DNA of 64,000 bases from Ignelater luminosus. Its lineage: Eukaryota; Arthropoda; Insecta; Coleoptera; Elateridae. The notes beneath the pieces are model-generated. The model saw nothing but the letters and a program-made list of their open reading frames with translations, was not told the DNA's origin and searched no databases. This document shows, piece after piece, positions 48,330 through 59,300 of this stretch. A program made the translations under genes and the position numbers. Numbering within the stretch: position 1 is the first letter of the stretch; every line of letters begins with the position of its first letter. The stretch covers positions 85,809-149,808 of the forward strand of contig VTPC01091238.1 of the NCBI GenBank assembly GCA_011009095.1. Reading direction: 5' to 3'.

Positions 48330-50040
48330 TTACGTATAAATAAACAGGAACGTATTAGCCCTACTGAAGTAATTTGAATTTCCAAATTGATTAGTAATAA
48401 TTAGATAATTAAATCGTCAAGTTATTATTTTGAAAGTAATTTATATGGTAACGTTATTATACATTCAAAGACGGAATATATTTATTTGTGAAATTTAAAA
48501 ATATACGTTTGCTTATTCTTTAATACGTCGCTGAGCAGTTAACACAAATTATAGATACCTGTTTTTCCACTTCGTCTTCTTGATTTGTTTTCGAATTCTC
48601 GTGTAGTATTTGAGTTTTGCAACTAATGCTAAAATTATTACTTAATTATACTTCAATTTCTACCTGGAACTATGAATTACATACTTTTTTACTTACAGAT
48701 AAAATGAAATTTACATCCTCTATCGTATTTTAAACATTTAAGTCTTTGAAAACAACTCGTATCAAATGATAAAGTGAATTCTGACTGGTTGAACTTTGGG
48801 AATCTTGGGTCGCAAGGCTAACTTCAATCTTTTTCGTACAGTGCCGTAGCATAAACGTTTTACATTTAAATAATTAAATTTTATATTTTATCTTAAGTTT
48901 TGGTATTTGTTATTATAAATCTACAATGGTAAAACAATAATATTAACATGTAACTAATGTATGTAAATTCAGTTCATTGTTAATTTGTAATAATAATAAT
49001 TATTAAAGAACTTAAATATTATGTGGAACGTCTAGTATTAAATTTGGTGTTAACAGAACAGGTCTTTCACTTTCCGGATCTCTCATTAGTCACGATTTTC
49101 TACGCAGAATTTAATAAAAAAAACTAAGGAAAATCAGAAATAAATAAATCTGTGTAGCCTATGAAATTCAAAATGTGTTTAAATCTTTGATAAATAAATG
49201 AAATATATAAAAGTTTGTTGTTAAATTAAAGGTAGCTGACAGATAAATAAAAGTGTTTATTAATTGCGACACGATTCCAGTCTTCCATAGGCTATGCAAA
49301 TTGAACCTTTTGGTAACGAGTTATTAGTATCGCAAGGTCACAAGTTTTTTTAATTAGCCAATTAAAATTTCTTTTTATTTAAGAGTCATGGACACCGGGA
49401 GATAGAAATAAACGAAAACAAGCAGAATAGAAATTTTATCAAATTTTCTACTTTGGACAAAAAATTTAAATTTGAGAAATATCACCAAAAAAGAACAATT
49501 GAAATTGGTATAAGTATTTTGCCTTTTTTTTAAATTAATGTCGATAGAAGCTTGAATATCATAGTAGGCTTTTTTTGTCCTATTTCTCTTTGCTTTTGCA
49601 TCATTTTTTACGGAAGATCTAATCCCAAATGATGATGTACCTTCCGTTTAAGTAAAATAATATATCTGACCAGTCTAGTAATGTTGGTTCTACTGTAAAT
49701 TTATAATGAAGATTTTCAAGAAGTCTCGAGGTGTGAACTGCTATACTTTTTTTCTGACCAAGATATTTAAAGCTTTAAATGAAAGACTTATATTTTCCAG
49801 AACGAACCCTGTTAATTAATTATTATCAAATTCCTTTATTCTCATTAACACCTGCTGCATAATGCATTCTTAACCGTATTGCCAAGTTAAGAATGTTATT
49901 AACCAAGTAATTTAATTTAGATGTCAATGCCGAATTCTCCAATCAGAATGATAAGAATGTAACTACTAACTAAACTGCCATTAGTCTATTAGCAAACTCT
50001 ACATAAAAAAACTTGAATGTCTAAAGGATATAGTCACACG
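48330..50040. other. Upstream region of the LRR gene, no gene seen
   Basis: This AT-rich stretch should hold the first, noncoding exon and promoter of the LRR gene if its 5' UTR is spliced, but I could not identify either from sequence alone. Confidence 0.45.
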
Positions 50041-50043
50041 TTC

Positions 50044-50130
50044 AGGGCCGGCTGTACATGATTTTTTGAGGTATGGAGTGCAAAACAATCGATAGGCTAG
50101 CGCACACAGTGTTAAGTGATTTTTTTGACA
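50044..50130 (+). mobile_element. Left-end remnant of a hAT-like element
   Basis: CAGGGCCGGCTG at 50044-50055 is identical to the first 12 bases of the MITE at 28960. No complementary right end or target duplication was found, so it is a truncated or badly worn copy. The right boundary is arbitrary. Confidence 0.5.
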
Positions 50131-50279
50131 AAATGAGTTAAATACAATAGGTCATGAAGAAAACCAAGCTAAGCACGTAATAACTATAATTTCAAACTAG
50201 CTAGTATCATCTAACGAAACTAATCCGTACATTAATCGTTTTGGAAGGGAAATTCCAGAAATACGTATCTGAAAATGGA

Positions 50280-52250
50280 TTGCCTAAAGTGCAGGTTTAA
50301 ATGTCAAGAACATTTTTCTAACAACCAAAGGGAACAACTGTGTACACATTATTACAGCTTAGCAGATTATACGAGCCAAAAACACTGTTGAGTTCTTTAA
50401 TACAAACAGTGGGTATATCTAGAAGTAAACTAACTCTTGTAACAAAAAACGGAAAAGAATCAAGGATGTATTATCTAACAGACAATAGAGGGCATCGAGA
50501 CTGCCTCAAATTTCTTTTCGGTACTTTTGCTGTATCTCATAGTTATCGAAGTGTGTTGAAGGAATGACAGATACGGAAATTTTTGCCCCACAATGCAACA
50601 TCTGACGTAGACAGACAGTACGTTAAGGATCATATCAATTCCTCTCCAAAGATAGAGTCACATTACTGCAGGCGTGATTCAACTAAAAACTATCTAGGTA
50701 AATGCAGATTTAAATATTTCCACTGTGATTAGATCAAGACTTTTGCGCTTCTAAAAATGTGCCAGCTCTTGTCTTTTATCGTCCAAAAAAGGATCAGTGT
50801 TTGGTGTATAACACATTTAAAGAGGCCAAGGAAAAACATCCTTTAAGAGAAGAGTACGAAAAGCATAAAAGGGGCGAAAAATAGTCCATGGATATGAAAG
50901 AAGAGGACAAGAAGATGGCATGAGCAGAGCTGGGAAAAGCATTTAGAGCCATAATGTTCGATCTTCAAGCTAATGTGCTCGCAACATTTGCTGGCGATTT
51001 TTAGATATATTACAAGAGCCATCTAAATGTTTACAATTTCACAATTTATGATGGATTTGCCAGCGATGGTTATTGTTACGTCTGGAAGCTCATGGTAGCA
51101 AAGGTAGTTCTGAGATTGGGTCGTGCCTTCTTAAATATTTACTAAACCTACCCAAAACTGTAAACCACGTAGCGTCCTTTTCAGACACGTGCAGTTGCCA
51201 CATTACTTTTGACGTTACGAGGCATCTACAAGAAACATACTAAGAAAAATATGAAATAAATATGTTTTTCAGGCTCTATAGAAATATTCCAACTAACAAG
51301 ATGTTGACAAGCAAGTCAAGGCAGAACACAGATATTGTTTGTGGTTATATCTTACAAAAGATTAATTAGCTAGCCAAAGTTGTTTGCAACAATTCGGCAA
51401 TCACTACTGGTTTTCGAGATTTAATTAAAAATATGATACCAAAGCCTTGATGACGAACCAACCAGGGTAAGTCGATAGACGACATCCGTTTTAATACCGT
51501 AGTATACAACTTGTCTGCAATGCTGCAATCACTTCAGTTTTTATGTTTGTCTTTTGAACCACAAAAGTCAAATAAATAGCACAAATAACAAATCTACAAC
51601 TCTAAATGACACCACTTACAAATGTAATGACTGAAGTTCTACAGTAAGAACAATTAAATGAACTACGAAGTTAAAGCAATGGATAAACGTTGTCTAGCAT
51701 AATCCATTAATTTGTTTTATAAAAAATCTGTTAGTAACAGTAATACTCGTATACCAATACAGGAAGAATATTATCAAAATACCGCAGATTTTTACGAAAG
51801 GTACGACTTGTTAAAATTTTTACCGAGTAGCAAACAATTGATCGAGAAATAAAAAGGAAAAAAATGAATTAATTAAATATAAGTAAAGCAAGAATTACTT
51901 CAAGAATTTGTAAAAACCGGTTACAGCGGTCTTGCTACTAGCTAACTGTCAGTCTTATCAGAAAGATCACTGTTACTAAAGTGGCGGCTAGGTAATTCTG
52001 CATTTCTATTGGTTCGAAGAAATCAAGGTAAACTACATATTATTCTTATAATACCCGTGACCAAAAACTAATCTTCGTCTACAGAAGGTGTAAAGATATC
52101 TTCAAATGCAAAGGGAATGCTATGCACAAAAGAACTAACAATGAAAACGTTGATTTACCCAACAGCTACAGAAAATATGGAAGTGATTTACTGATAAGTG
52201 TTATCCGAAAAGCTAAACGAAATTGACTTTTACATTTGCAATTTTCAATT
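50280..52250 (+). pseudogene. Relic of a DUF7869-like multicopy insect protein
   Basis: Plus-strand fragments follow the order of a widespread uncharacterised insect family. CLKCRFKCQEHFS near 50282-50320 is a Cys-rich start, and LADYTSQK lies near 50360. MYYLTDNRGHRDCLKFLFGT lies within the frame 50340-50567, and DHINSSPKIESHYCRR near 50620-50675. VPALVFYRPKKDQCLVYNTF lies near 50758-50817, and KAFRAIMFDLQANVLATFAGD near 50937-50999. HLNVYNFTIYD lies near 51017-51050, and GSCLLKYLLNLPKTVNHVASFSDTCS near 51120-51195. The S-D-T-C-S block is normally followed by G-Q-N-x-N, an RNase H-like catalytic-looking motif, but here the frame departs at that point. From 51200 on only weak traces are seen and the right end is a guess. 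There are several stops and frame changes. The DUF7869 name is from memory and should be checked. Confidence 0.7.
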
Positions 52251-52555
52251 ATTTCATTTTTGTTGGTAATTTTACTTAGTTTACATAATCACACTGTGTA
52301 TAGTTAATCGGAAAAATAATTGTAACACTTGTACCAGTACCTACCTCAAGACCTCTTTATACAGTACACTCGGTATTTTACCGTCAGTTAGAAAAATGGC
52401 CAATTTCCATGTCTGTCTTATGCCAAGCTCGAATTTGAGTTCCACTCATATATGTTTTAATATTTGATACTTGAGATTTCATTCAAAAATACGACTTAAT
52501 TGACTCGAGTTTAGATTGTGAGATGAGCATTTGCACTGAGCCAAAGCGTGCTTAC
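52250..52555. other. Short interval between two relics, no gene seen
   Basis: AT-rich DNA between the DUF7869-like relic and the tail of the RTE-like LINE. No repeat ends or motifs were seen. Confidence 0.45.
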
Positions 52556-52559
52556 TAAA

Positions 52560-54060
52560 ATCAAATATAGACTCATTCTTCTTCTTTTAGCCTATATTGT
52601 GCCCAATATTGAGCATGAGCCTTTTCTTCTTTTTCCATCTGTCTCTCCCTTGTGCTACTCTTATCCATGGCAGACCTGCAACTTTCTTGATGTCATCATA
52701 CCAACGTGTTACTGGCCATCTTCTATTTCTTTTTCCTGTTCATGGTCTCCATCCAAGAATTCTAACGTTCCATCTGTTATCCTTAATCTGTGCCATAAAT
52801 CCTGCATAATTTTATTTCAAGCAGATTATTCTTTCTGTTACATCGGCTACTTTTGTTTTATGTCTAATCCACTCGTTTCTCTTTTTGTCTCTTAGTGAAA
52901 TGCCTACCATCGATCTTTCCATTGCTGTCTAGGTTACTTCTAATTTTGTCACAGTTCGTTTTGTAAGGGTCCAAGTTTGTGCTTCTTATGTCATAATCGT
53001 GAGGATATACTGGTCAAATACTTTGTTTCTTAAGCGTTGAGATATTTTCTTTGTTTTTTAAGATATTAGCAAGTTTAGCAAAAGATGTCCATGTCGAACG
53101 TCTTCTTTTCTCACTTTCTATCTCTTTGATGTTCTTTTCTAGTGTAACCATTTGTCCCAGATGTCTACTCCTTAACGTTTTGTATTTGTGTTTTGTTGAT
53201 TATTACAAGCGGATCTTCTGAGCACATCGTTTTGATCTTATTCAAGTTTATTTTCAGATCTGTCTCTTTTGATGTTTGTTCTAGTTCTTTGTTCATGACT
53301 TGTAAGATCTTCTTTGTTGTCTGCATGCAAATTTTAAGTGATTAAGTCTTTCTGTATTACTATTAATTTTTTTATTTGACTAATCTAGCTTTCTCAAGAT
53401 TCCGTCGGTAGGTACGGTAAACAATTTCGGAGATATTGTATCTCCCTGTCTAATTCCTCTAGCAATCAGAAAACTGATAGTATAGTTATGTAACTTAACT
53501 GTTGTTTTGGCTTGTTCGTATATGTTTTTAATTAATTTTATATACCGGGAATCGATTTGTGCGTAGTCAATATCGCCTTCTCGTAATCTATGAAGGTCAT
53601 GTGTTAGGAGAGATTATATTCCGTTCAATGAGTATTTACACAGTGAGTAGGTGGTCACTCATTCCAAACCCTTTCCTGAATGCCGCTGGTTCAACTGCTT
53701 GATACTCGCCTAGTTTTTTTACTAATCTGTTTTTGACGACTTTGGTTAATAATTTATACATTTGGGAGAGCAAGCTAATCGAACGGTAGTTTTCTAACAG
53801 CATTGCATCTTCTTTTCTCTAAACAAAATTACTATTACGGCGTTATTTCAATGTTCCAATACTTTTCCTTGTTCTAAGACATTTCAAATAGGATTGTAAT
53901 TTTGGAGATTCTATTTCTTTAGCTTCTCTTATCATTTCCACTAGTATCTCATCACCGCCTGAGGCTTTATTGTTCTTTATTAGTTGCAACGCGTTTAAAA
54001 TTTCTTCTTCAATAATCTCCAGGATGTCTTCTGACTTCACATTTACTATTCTAGGACCTT
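52560..54060 (-). pseudogene. Second RTE-like LINE relic (RT and C-terminal region)
   Basis: Minus-strand order: ITEEE-like IIEEEILNALQLIKNNKASG (frame 54040-53843) opens the RT. ENYRSISLLSQMYKLLTKVV near 53740-53805 is the N-Y-R-P-I-S block, followed by AAFRKGFGMSDHL near 53655-53695. A palm fragment (MTFIDYEKA) lies near 53580-53600, and GIRQGDTISPKLFT near 53425-53465 is the fingers motif. The expected YADD box is not readable. Near 52820-52905 MVGISLRDKKRNEWIRHKT appears, then DNRWNVRILGWRP and RWYDDIKKVAG near 52660-52760, a C-terminal block typical of insect endonuclease-RT proteins. Frames shift at least three times. Motifs here are better preserved than in the relic at 10.8-12.6 kb. 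Confidence 0.82.
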
Positions 54061-54064
54061 TTCA

Positions 54065-54735
54065 GATTTTTCAACGTCATTCAAATACTGAAGGAGTTTA
54101 GATTATGCAATAGCATTACCGAAGGTCTCACTCGCACCTTGAGAATTAATCAATAAGATGGAAAGCTGTGTGACTTAAGGCTGTTAAGGAATTTTGTGGG
54201 ATAGTCGACTCTTTCATCTTTCTCGGTCACAAAATCAAAAGACCCACCACTTCCTTTTCTGAGAAAGAGTTCATCAGCATCTCGTTGCCTGTTTCATTTT
54301 TTTGGAGTAAGAATAGAGTGCTTTTGCAACTAGACCACAGGTTTTGTCGTTTAGATATTTAATGTCTGACATCGTTTTCAACAGAGCAAAGTGTATATCT
54401 CCTTGCATCAATTTCGCAAAACTGCTCGTTGCCTATTTCGAGCAACAGATCAAGATTTCTAATCAAAAAGTGTTGTACTAAATAACAAAAGTTTTAGAAG
54501 AGGCTAAACTGTAGTATTTTAACAGATATAAATTAATCGGTTGTAGAAATATGAATAGCAAATGCCGATGACATCATAAGTTTGTTATATACCAAACTTT
54601 TTACTCCCTTACGTGTGAACAAGAAGAAATTCTGTCGTTAGAAGGTGCTTTTGATATCAGAGAAATACTCCTACCAAGTTTCACATCGACTCATATATTT
54701 CATTGTCGAGAATCTAAGAATTTTTTTAAGTAAAG
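54065..54735. other. Interval between LINE relics
   Basis: No firm motif. SFIFLG at about 54211-54228 (plus strand) superficially resembles an RT thumb block, but nothing around it agrees. The 5' part of the CR1-like relic to the right may begin somewhere here. Confidence 0.4.
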
Positions 54736-54961
54736 TATGCTAAGAGAAGAATTATTTATTCTGACAAAAAATTTAAAAATAGAAATGTATGGAGTTAGGA
54801 GAAAAGCTTTAGACTTATTTCAAGATTCTTAAATAGCAGAGAACAACTTATATAAATATACAAAAAGGGTTTCTTATAGGTCAAAAATAGAAAACGGTGT
54901 TTCACGAGGATTTCTTCTAGGAGCTATATTATTTTCAGTCTATACAATATTTTTCACATTA

Positions 54962-55839
54962 TACGAGGGCCGTTTGAAAAGTCCGTGCAAAAATAAAAAC
55001 TACTTCATTGTTTGGGGAAAACCTTTTTTATTTTTTAACATAGTCTCCTTTTAGGCTTATACATTTCGTCCAACGCTGCTCTAGTTTGTTGATCCCTTCT
55101 GAATAATAGGATTTGTCCAAGTCTGAAAAATAGCCATTCGTTTCTGCACTCACCTCCTCGTTTGAATAAAATCTTTTTCCCGCCAGATATTTCTTCAAAT
55201 TGGGGAACAAATAGTAGTCCGAGGGAGCCAAGTCTGGAGAATAGGGGGGATGTGAAACGAGTTGGAACCCTATTTCCATTAATTTTGCGACCACAACTGC
55301 TGAGGCGTGAGCTGGTGCGTTGTCGTGATGGAAAAGGACTTTTTTGTGGGCCAATCGTGGACGTTTTTCTTGCAGCTCGGTTTTTAAACGGTCCAATAAC
55401 GATGAATAATATGCACCTGTAATAGTTTTACCCTTTTCCAGATAATTTCTGGAGTAGTAACCTCAACAGGGCGTCCAGAACGTTCAGCGTCACTTGTGCT
55501 CATATGGCCACTCCGAAAATTTTGAAACCACTTATAAACTGTTCTAATCGAAGGTACAGAGTCACCATATTGTTTATCAAGCTTCTATTTAGTCTCCTGA
55601 GGCGTTTTGCCTTTCATAAAGTAATGTTTAATCAACACACGAAATTCTTTTTGGTCCATTTTTTGAAAATCACTCGACTTCCTCGATTCAAACGAATGAC
55701 AAACACAAAGAAATAAACCGATCTGGCTGAAACTTGGTGTGTGTTCTTCCAAGAGATGCTACTAACTAAACATAACCTCGATATGCGCCAGTAGTGCCAT
55801 CTCTCTGACTTTGCACGGACTTTTCAAACGACCCTCGTA
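54962..55839 (-). mobile_element. mariner element, internally deleted, inserted at a TA
   Basis: The terminal inverted repeats start CGAGGGCCGTTTGAAAAGTC at 54964 and are mirrored at 55837 with one mismatch over the first 27 bases. The flanking TA at 54962-54963 and 55838-55839 is the usual Tc1/mariner target duplication. Between the ends lies a shortened transposase gene on the minus strand. At about 880 bp the element is well below the 1.3 kb usual for mariners and is nonautonomous. Confidence 0.95.
55028..55660 (-). pseudogene. mariner transposase, internally deleted
   Basis: Reading on the minus strand, the N-terminal DNA-binding part starts MDQKEFRVLIKHYFMKGKT near 55658 and continues to the GRPVEVTTPEI linker near 55440. 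The sequence then jumps directly into EKGKTITGAYYSSLLDRLK, skipping the catalytic domain's first part with its V-D-E-T-W Asp. The C-terminal part (frame 55396-55028, 122 codons) is intact. HHDNAPAH carries the second Asp and SPDLAPSDY the third, with 34 residues between them as in mariner's D34D triad. It ends LKGDYVKK. One stop also lies in the N-terminal part (near 55590). The result lacks one catalytic Asp and cannot transpose itself. Confidence 0.92.
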
Positions 55840-56399
55840 TTTCTTTGGCAAACTACATTCTGCATACTGATGAGGAATGACTACTCTTTCAGTTAATCAT
55901 ACAAAACCTAAATGTCGATTACATTATTGCGTAAAATTGTTTAAACAGTCTTTATGTTTATGTTGACAGTTCTACAACAAAACTGAAAAAACAATACATA
56001 AAAATTAAATTGAATCACAAATTATTTTGGTAAAGTAGTGAAGTCGGAATTTGTAATGGTATTAAATTTCTAGATGTACTAAAAGATTCAAAATTGTTAT
56101 GGTTGATACAGACAAATATTTTACGTAAAAAACTGCCATTTTAGTGATATGAATTAAAAATAATAATTAAAAATATTATCCTTAACACGAGTCTGTAGTA
56201 CTGCATATTTACTTTGCATATTTCATAACTTTATGGTATTATTGTTTGGGGAAATGCAGATTATATTAGTCTAATATTCAGGCTCCAAAAGAGAGCCATT
56301 CAAATTATTTTTTCATTAAATAAGTATGCATCATGAAAATTATACTTCATACGTTAGCAATTATTACCTATACCTTGTATTTGTATGTGTATCTATTAG

Positions 56400-59300
56400 T
56401 TTGAGTCAAATCTCAACGTTCAAAATATTTAATAAATTACAACCTTGATAACAGAAAGATTAAATCGTTAAAACGTGTTAGATTAACTGCTGTCGGGTAG
56501 TTTTCAATTTTTACTTCTATGAAGAACTAAATTATCTCGTATGCAACATAAAAAAACTCGTTATAAATTTTGCAAATTGTACTTTTTTCATTTTCCTTGC
56601 CGAATTGATTGAAGATGTATTCAGTGACACAACTTGCCCTTACTGACTTGTTCTCTTAGAAATTCACGTTCCTGCTACTGATGTGTTTGAAAGATGTCCA
56701 GTCAAGTTGCTTCTTTTTATTTCTGCCTTTGCGGAAATTCGGAGTTATGAAAACATAGAAACATTGTTTATCCTGCATCCTGGAAATGATGTGCTTTAAG
56801 ATATACGTTTATCTAAAGGAAAATAAGTCGCAAGCTCGATGGAAGAACCTACAGTCTAAACATCTCTGTTTGTGTCAACCTATATTGTACCGCAAGGAGT
56901 GTCAACAGCATCCACCCTATAAGTGTCAGTTTAAGTCTGTCACTTACAAAATACAGAGTGTCCCACGATAAATGATACAAGCCGTGTCTCTCTCATAAGT
57001 CAACCACAGTAAAGTTAAATCCACTTAGATAGTAACAATTGCGGTATTGAAGGTGATAGAAGACATGCTAGTAAATAGAATTGTGTTATATTTTAATGCA
57101 AGAAGTATCAGATTTGTTACGAATTTGAATTTTAATCTAATGTCCAAACAGAAAATATTTAGTTGGTTAAGATTGCCACTTTTATTTGAATAAATAAATT
57201 TTTTGTTTGCAGAACTTGCTTGATTATGTTAAATTTCTGTAGTGCTGACAACTTATGGAGCATGCACGACTGATGCAAACGAAAGGATATCATGAACGTA
57301 GAAAAAACGTATTGATAAAGAAAGTAAATTCATGTAAACTTTTCTTTATTGCGTTTTTGTTCGAAATCTAATTAACGTTCACCTTACTGTATACATCAAA
57401 TTAATATAATGTGCCTCCCTTAACTCTTCTTGCCCTTTAAACCAGTTTTACTCACTTTATTTATTATTTGATTTTGATTGTTTGATTCATTGTATCTGGT
57501 TTATTTTTACTGCAGTTTATTCAATTTCTAAGCAGTATTGCACAACGCACATATATTAGATTTGGTATGTGTATCACAATCCGTCATGGTCATTCAAGTT
57601 CTTCTGTACAAACAATTAATATTCTCGTTTTACATTTATATTGTCTCTTCTCGCTAAAGATCGATGGATGAAATATAAGAAAAAACTGATTTTAGTGACG
57701 TCATTTGAAGACCAGGCAACAAGTGTAGATCCAAGCTAGAACTCAATTCTATGATCTCAAGATATTGAGATTTATTATACTCCGTGAGTTCAGATTGCTA
57801 ATTTATGGAGCGACAGGACAACACTGTGCCAACACGATACCTTTCTAAACATTTCATTTTTTACTTGTAGGAGAAAATGAAAACTTGGAATGTTTGCTCA
57901 GTGTTCGAATAGGATACCACGTTGTGCTCTTCCCCCTTTCCTGGATCTCCAAAGTATTTTTTGCATCTAGTATTACACTTGACATCTAATAAAACCTTTG
58001 AGAATGGTAATGCAAACAACCGAAGAAAAAGCAGATGTTTAAGATGTGCCCAAATACGATGCTCAATAATTGTAAGTGAGGGATTGACAGACTTTCTTCC
58101 CATGGCAGGTCAAGACTTAGCCTTAAACAGAAAAAACTGATTATTTATGTATTTGAACAGAGCAATAAAAAATTGATTTTTGAGCAACCTCTTTGCTTTA
58201 TCAAAACTGCTACTTCTTTATGAATTTGTATGATTGACAGCAAGCTCGTTATTCCACGACATTAGATAATAGTACTACAGCAAAAGCACTCTACATCATT
58301 ATTTGACGTTAAAGTTCAAAAGATATTTCGTTGCTTCTAAAAAGTGAGTTTTTATATTAACTGAAGCAGACATAACAAAATAGCTGCCATAATCGTCCAA
58401 CACTTTATTTTGGAAATGAACTGCAAAACTATAATTTAAGTCAATACTTTGGTTGTCAAGCAATCTACTCGAAGCACTCAAACTAACCGATTCAATCTCT
58501 ACTTTCTCAATTTTTGTCCCATTAGACGTCAATTATTATTATTATTATTATTATTATATTCTGCCATTTTACCATAGCAAGCAAAATTCTTAATGTGCTA
58601 GTTACTGTTGACTATCGACATCTTTTTTTAGATTAAAACTATATAAGCGACGCAATTCCAAATACTTTGCTAGCTTCAATATAGACTGAACAATGTTCGT
58701 TCCTATGCTCATGTAACCCTAATCCACCCTTATATTACTTAAAGTCGATAATCATCTTGGAAGGAAATAATAACCAATTACCTATAACTTATTTTGTGCT
58801 TTTAATTCTCAAAAAAGAATATTTCAACTAGAAAATCTAGAACCCATTCGTATATCCGTATTTCAATGTTTACGAGCAATATGAATTGCGTATTTGAAGT
58901 AAAATCCATTAAAACGAATTTTTCCATACTCATCTAAATAAAATGATCGTATATTATGTAGATGAACCTTGATTATCCTCAACTAAACCAATAAAACGCC
59001 TTCAGATAAAAAGAGTCTGATATCTAAAAACTCCTTATAGTAAAGAAGCAAACAAGACCCTTTTGCATCCTATCTACCCGTACCTGCAGCCCTACCCTTA
59101 ATTCGAATCCGGTATTTATTTCTCGGCCGGAGTTTAATTTCATCCTACACTTTGTTTAACATCCTTCTTGGGAATTTTAATTACTTTTCCGTTTCTGTTC
59201 TATATTTGTATGGGAAGACTGTTTTATGTTAGATTCCGTTAATTGAGTTTTTGCGAGTTTTTATTTAACTCATTTGCATTTGCCCCCTAAAATCAAACAC

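Larger units (their letters stand above)
54740..56400 (+). pseudogene. CR1/Rex-like LINE RT relic, split by a mariner
   Basis: Upstream of the mariner the plus strand reads YGVRRKALDLFQDS, then YRSKIENGVSRGFLLGAILF at about 54881-54940, which corresponds to the G-V-P-Q-G-S-I-L-G-P-L-L-F block of CR1-type RTs (here VSRGF replaces VPQGS). Downstream of the mariner a decayed YADDTTL-like stretch lies near 55865-55890. GIIVWGNADYISLIFRLQKR at about 56238-56297 matches the Y-G-I-x-x-W-G-N...L-Q-K-R-A-I-R C-terminal block. The two halves belong together in order and strand, and the interrupting DNA is a mariner at 54962-55839. Frameshifts and stops are present in both halves. Confidence 0.78.

Noticed and set aside
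54211..54228. SFIFLG motif resembling a LINE thumb block
   Set aside because: The sequence around it does not agree with any RT, and six residues alone are not evidence.
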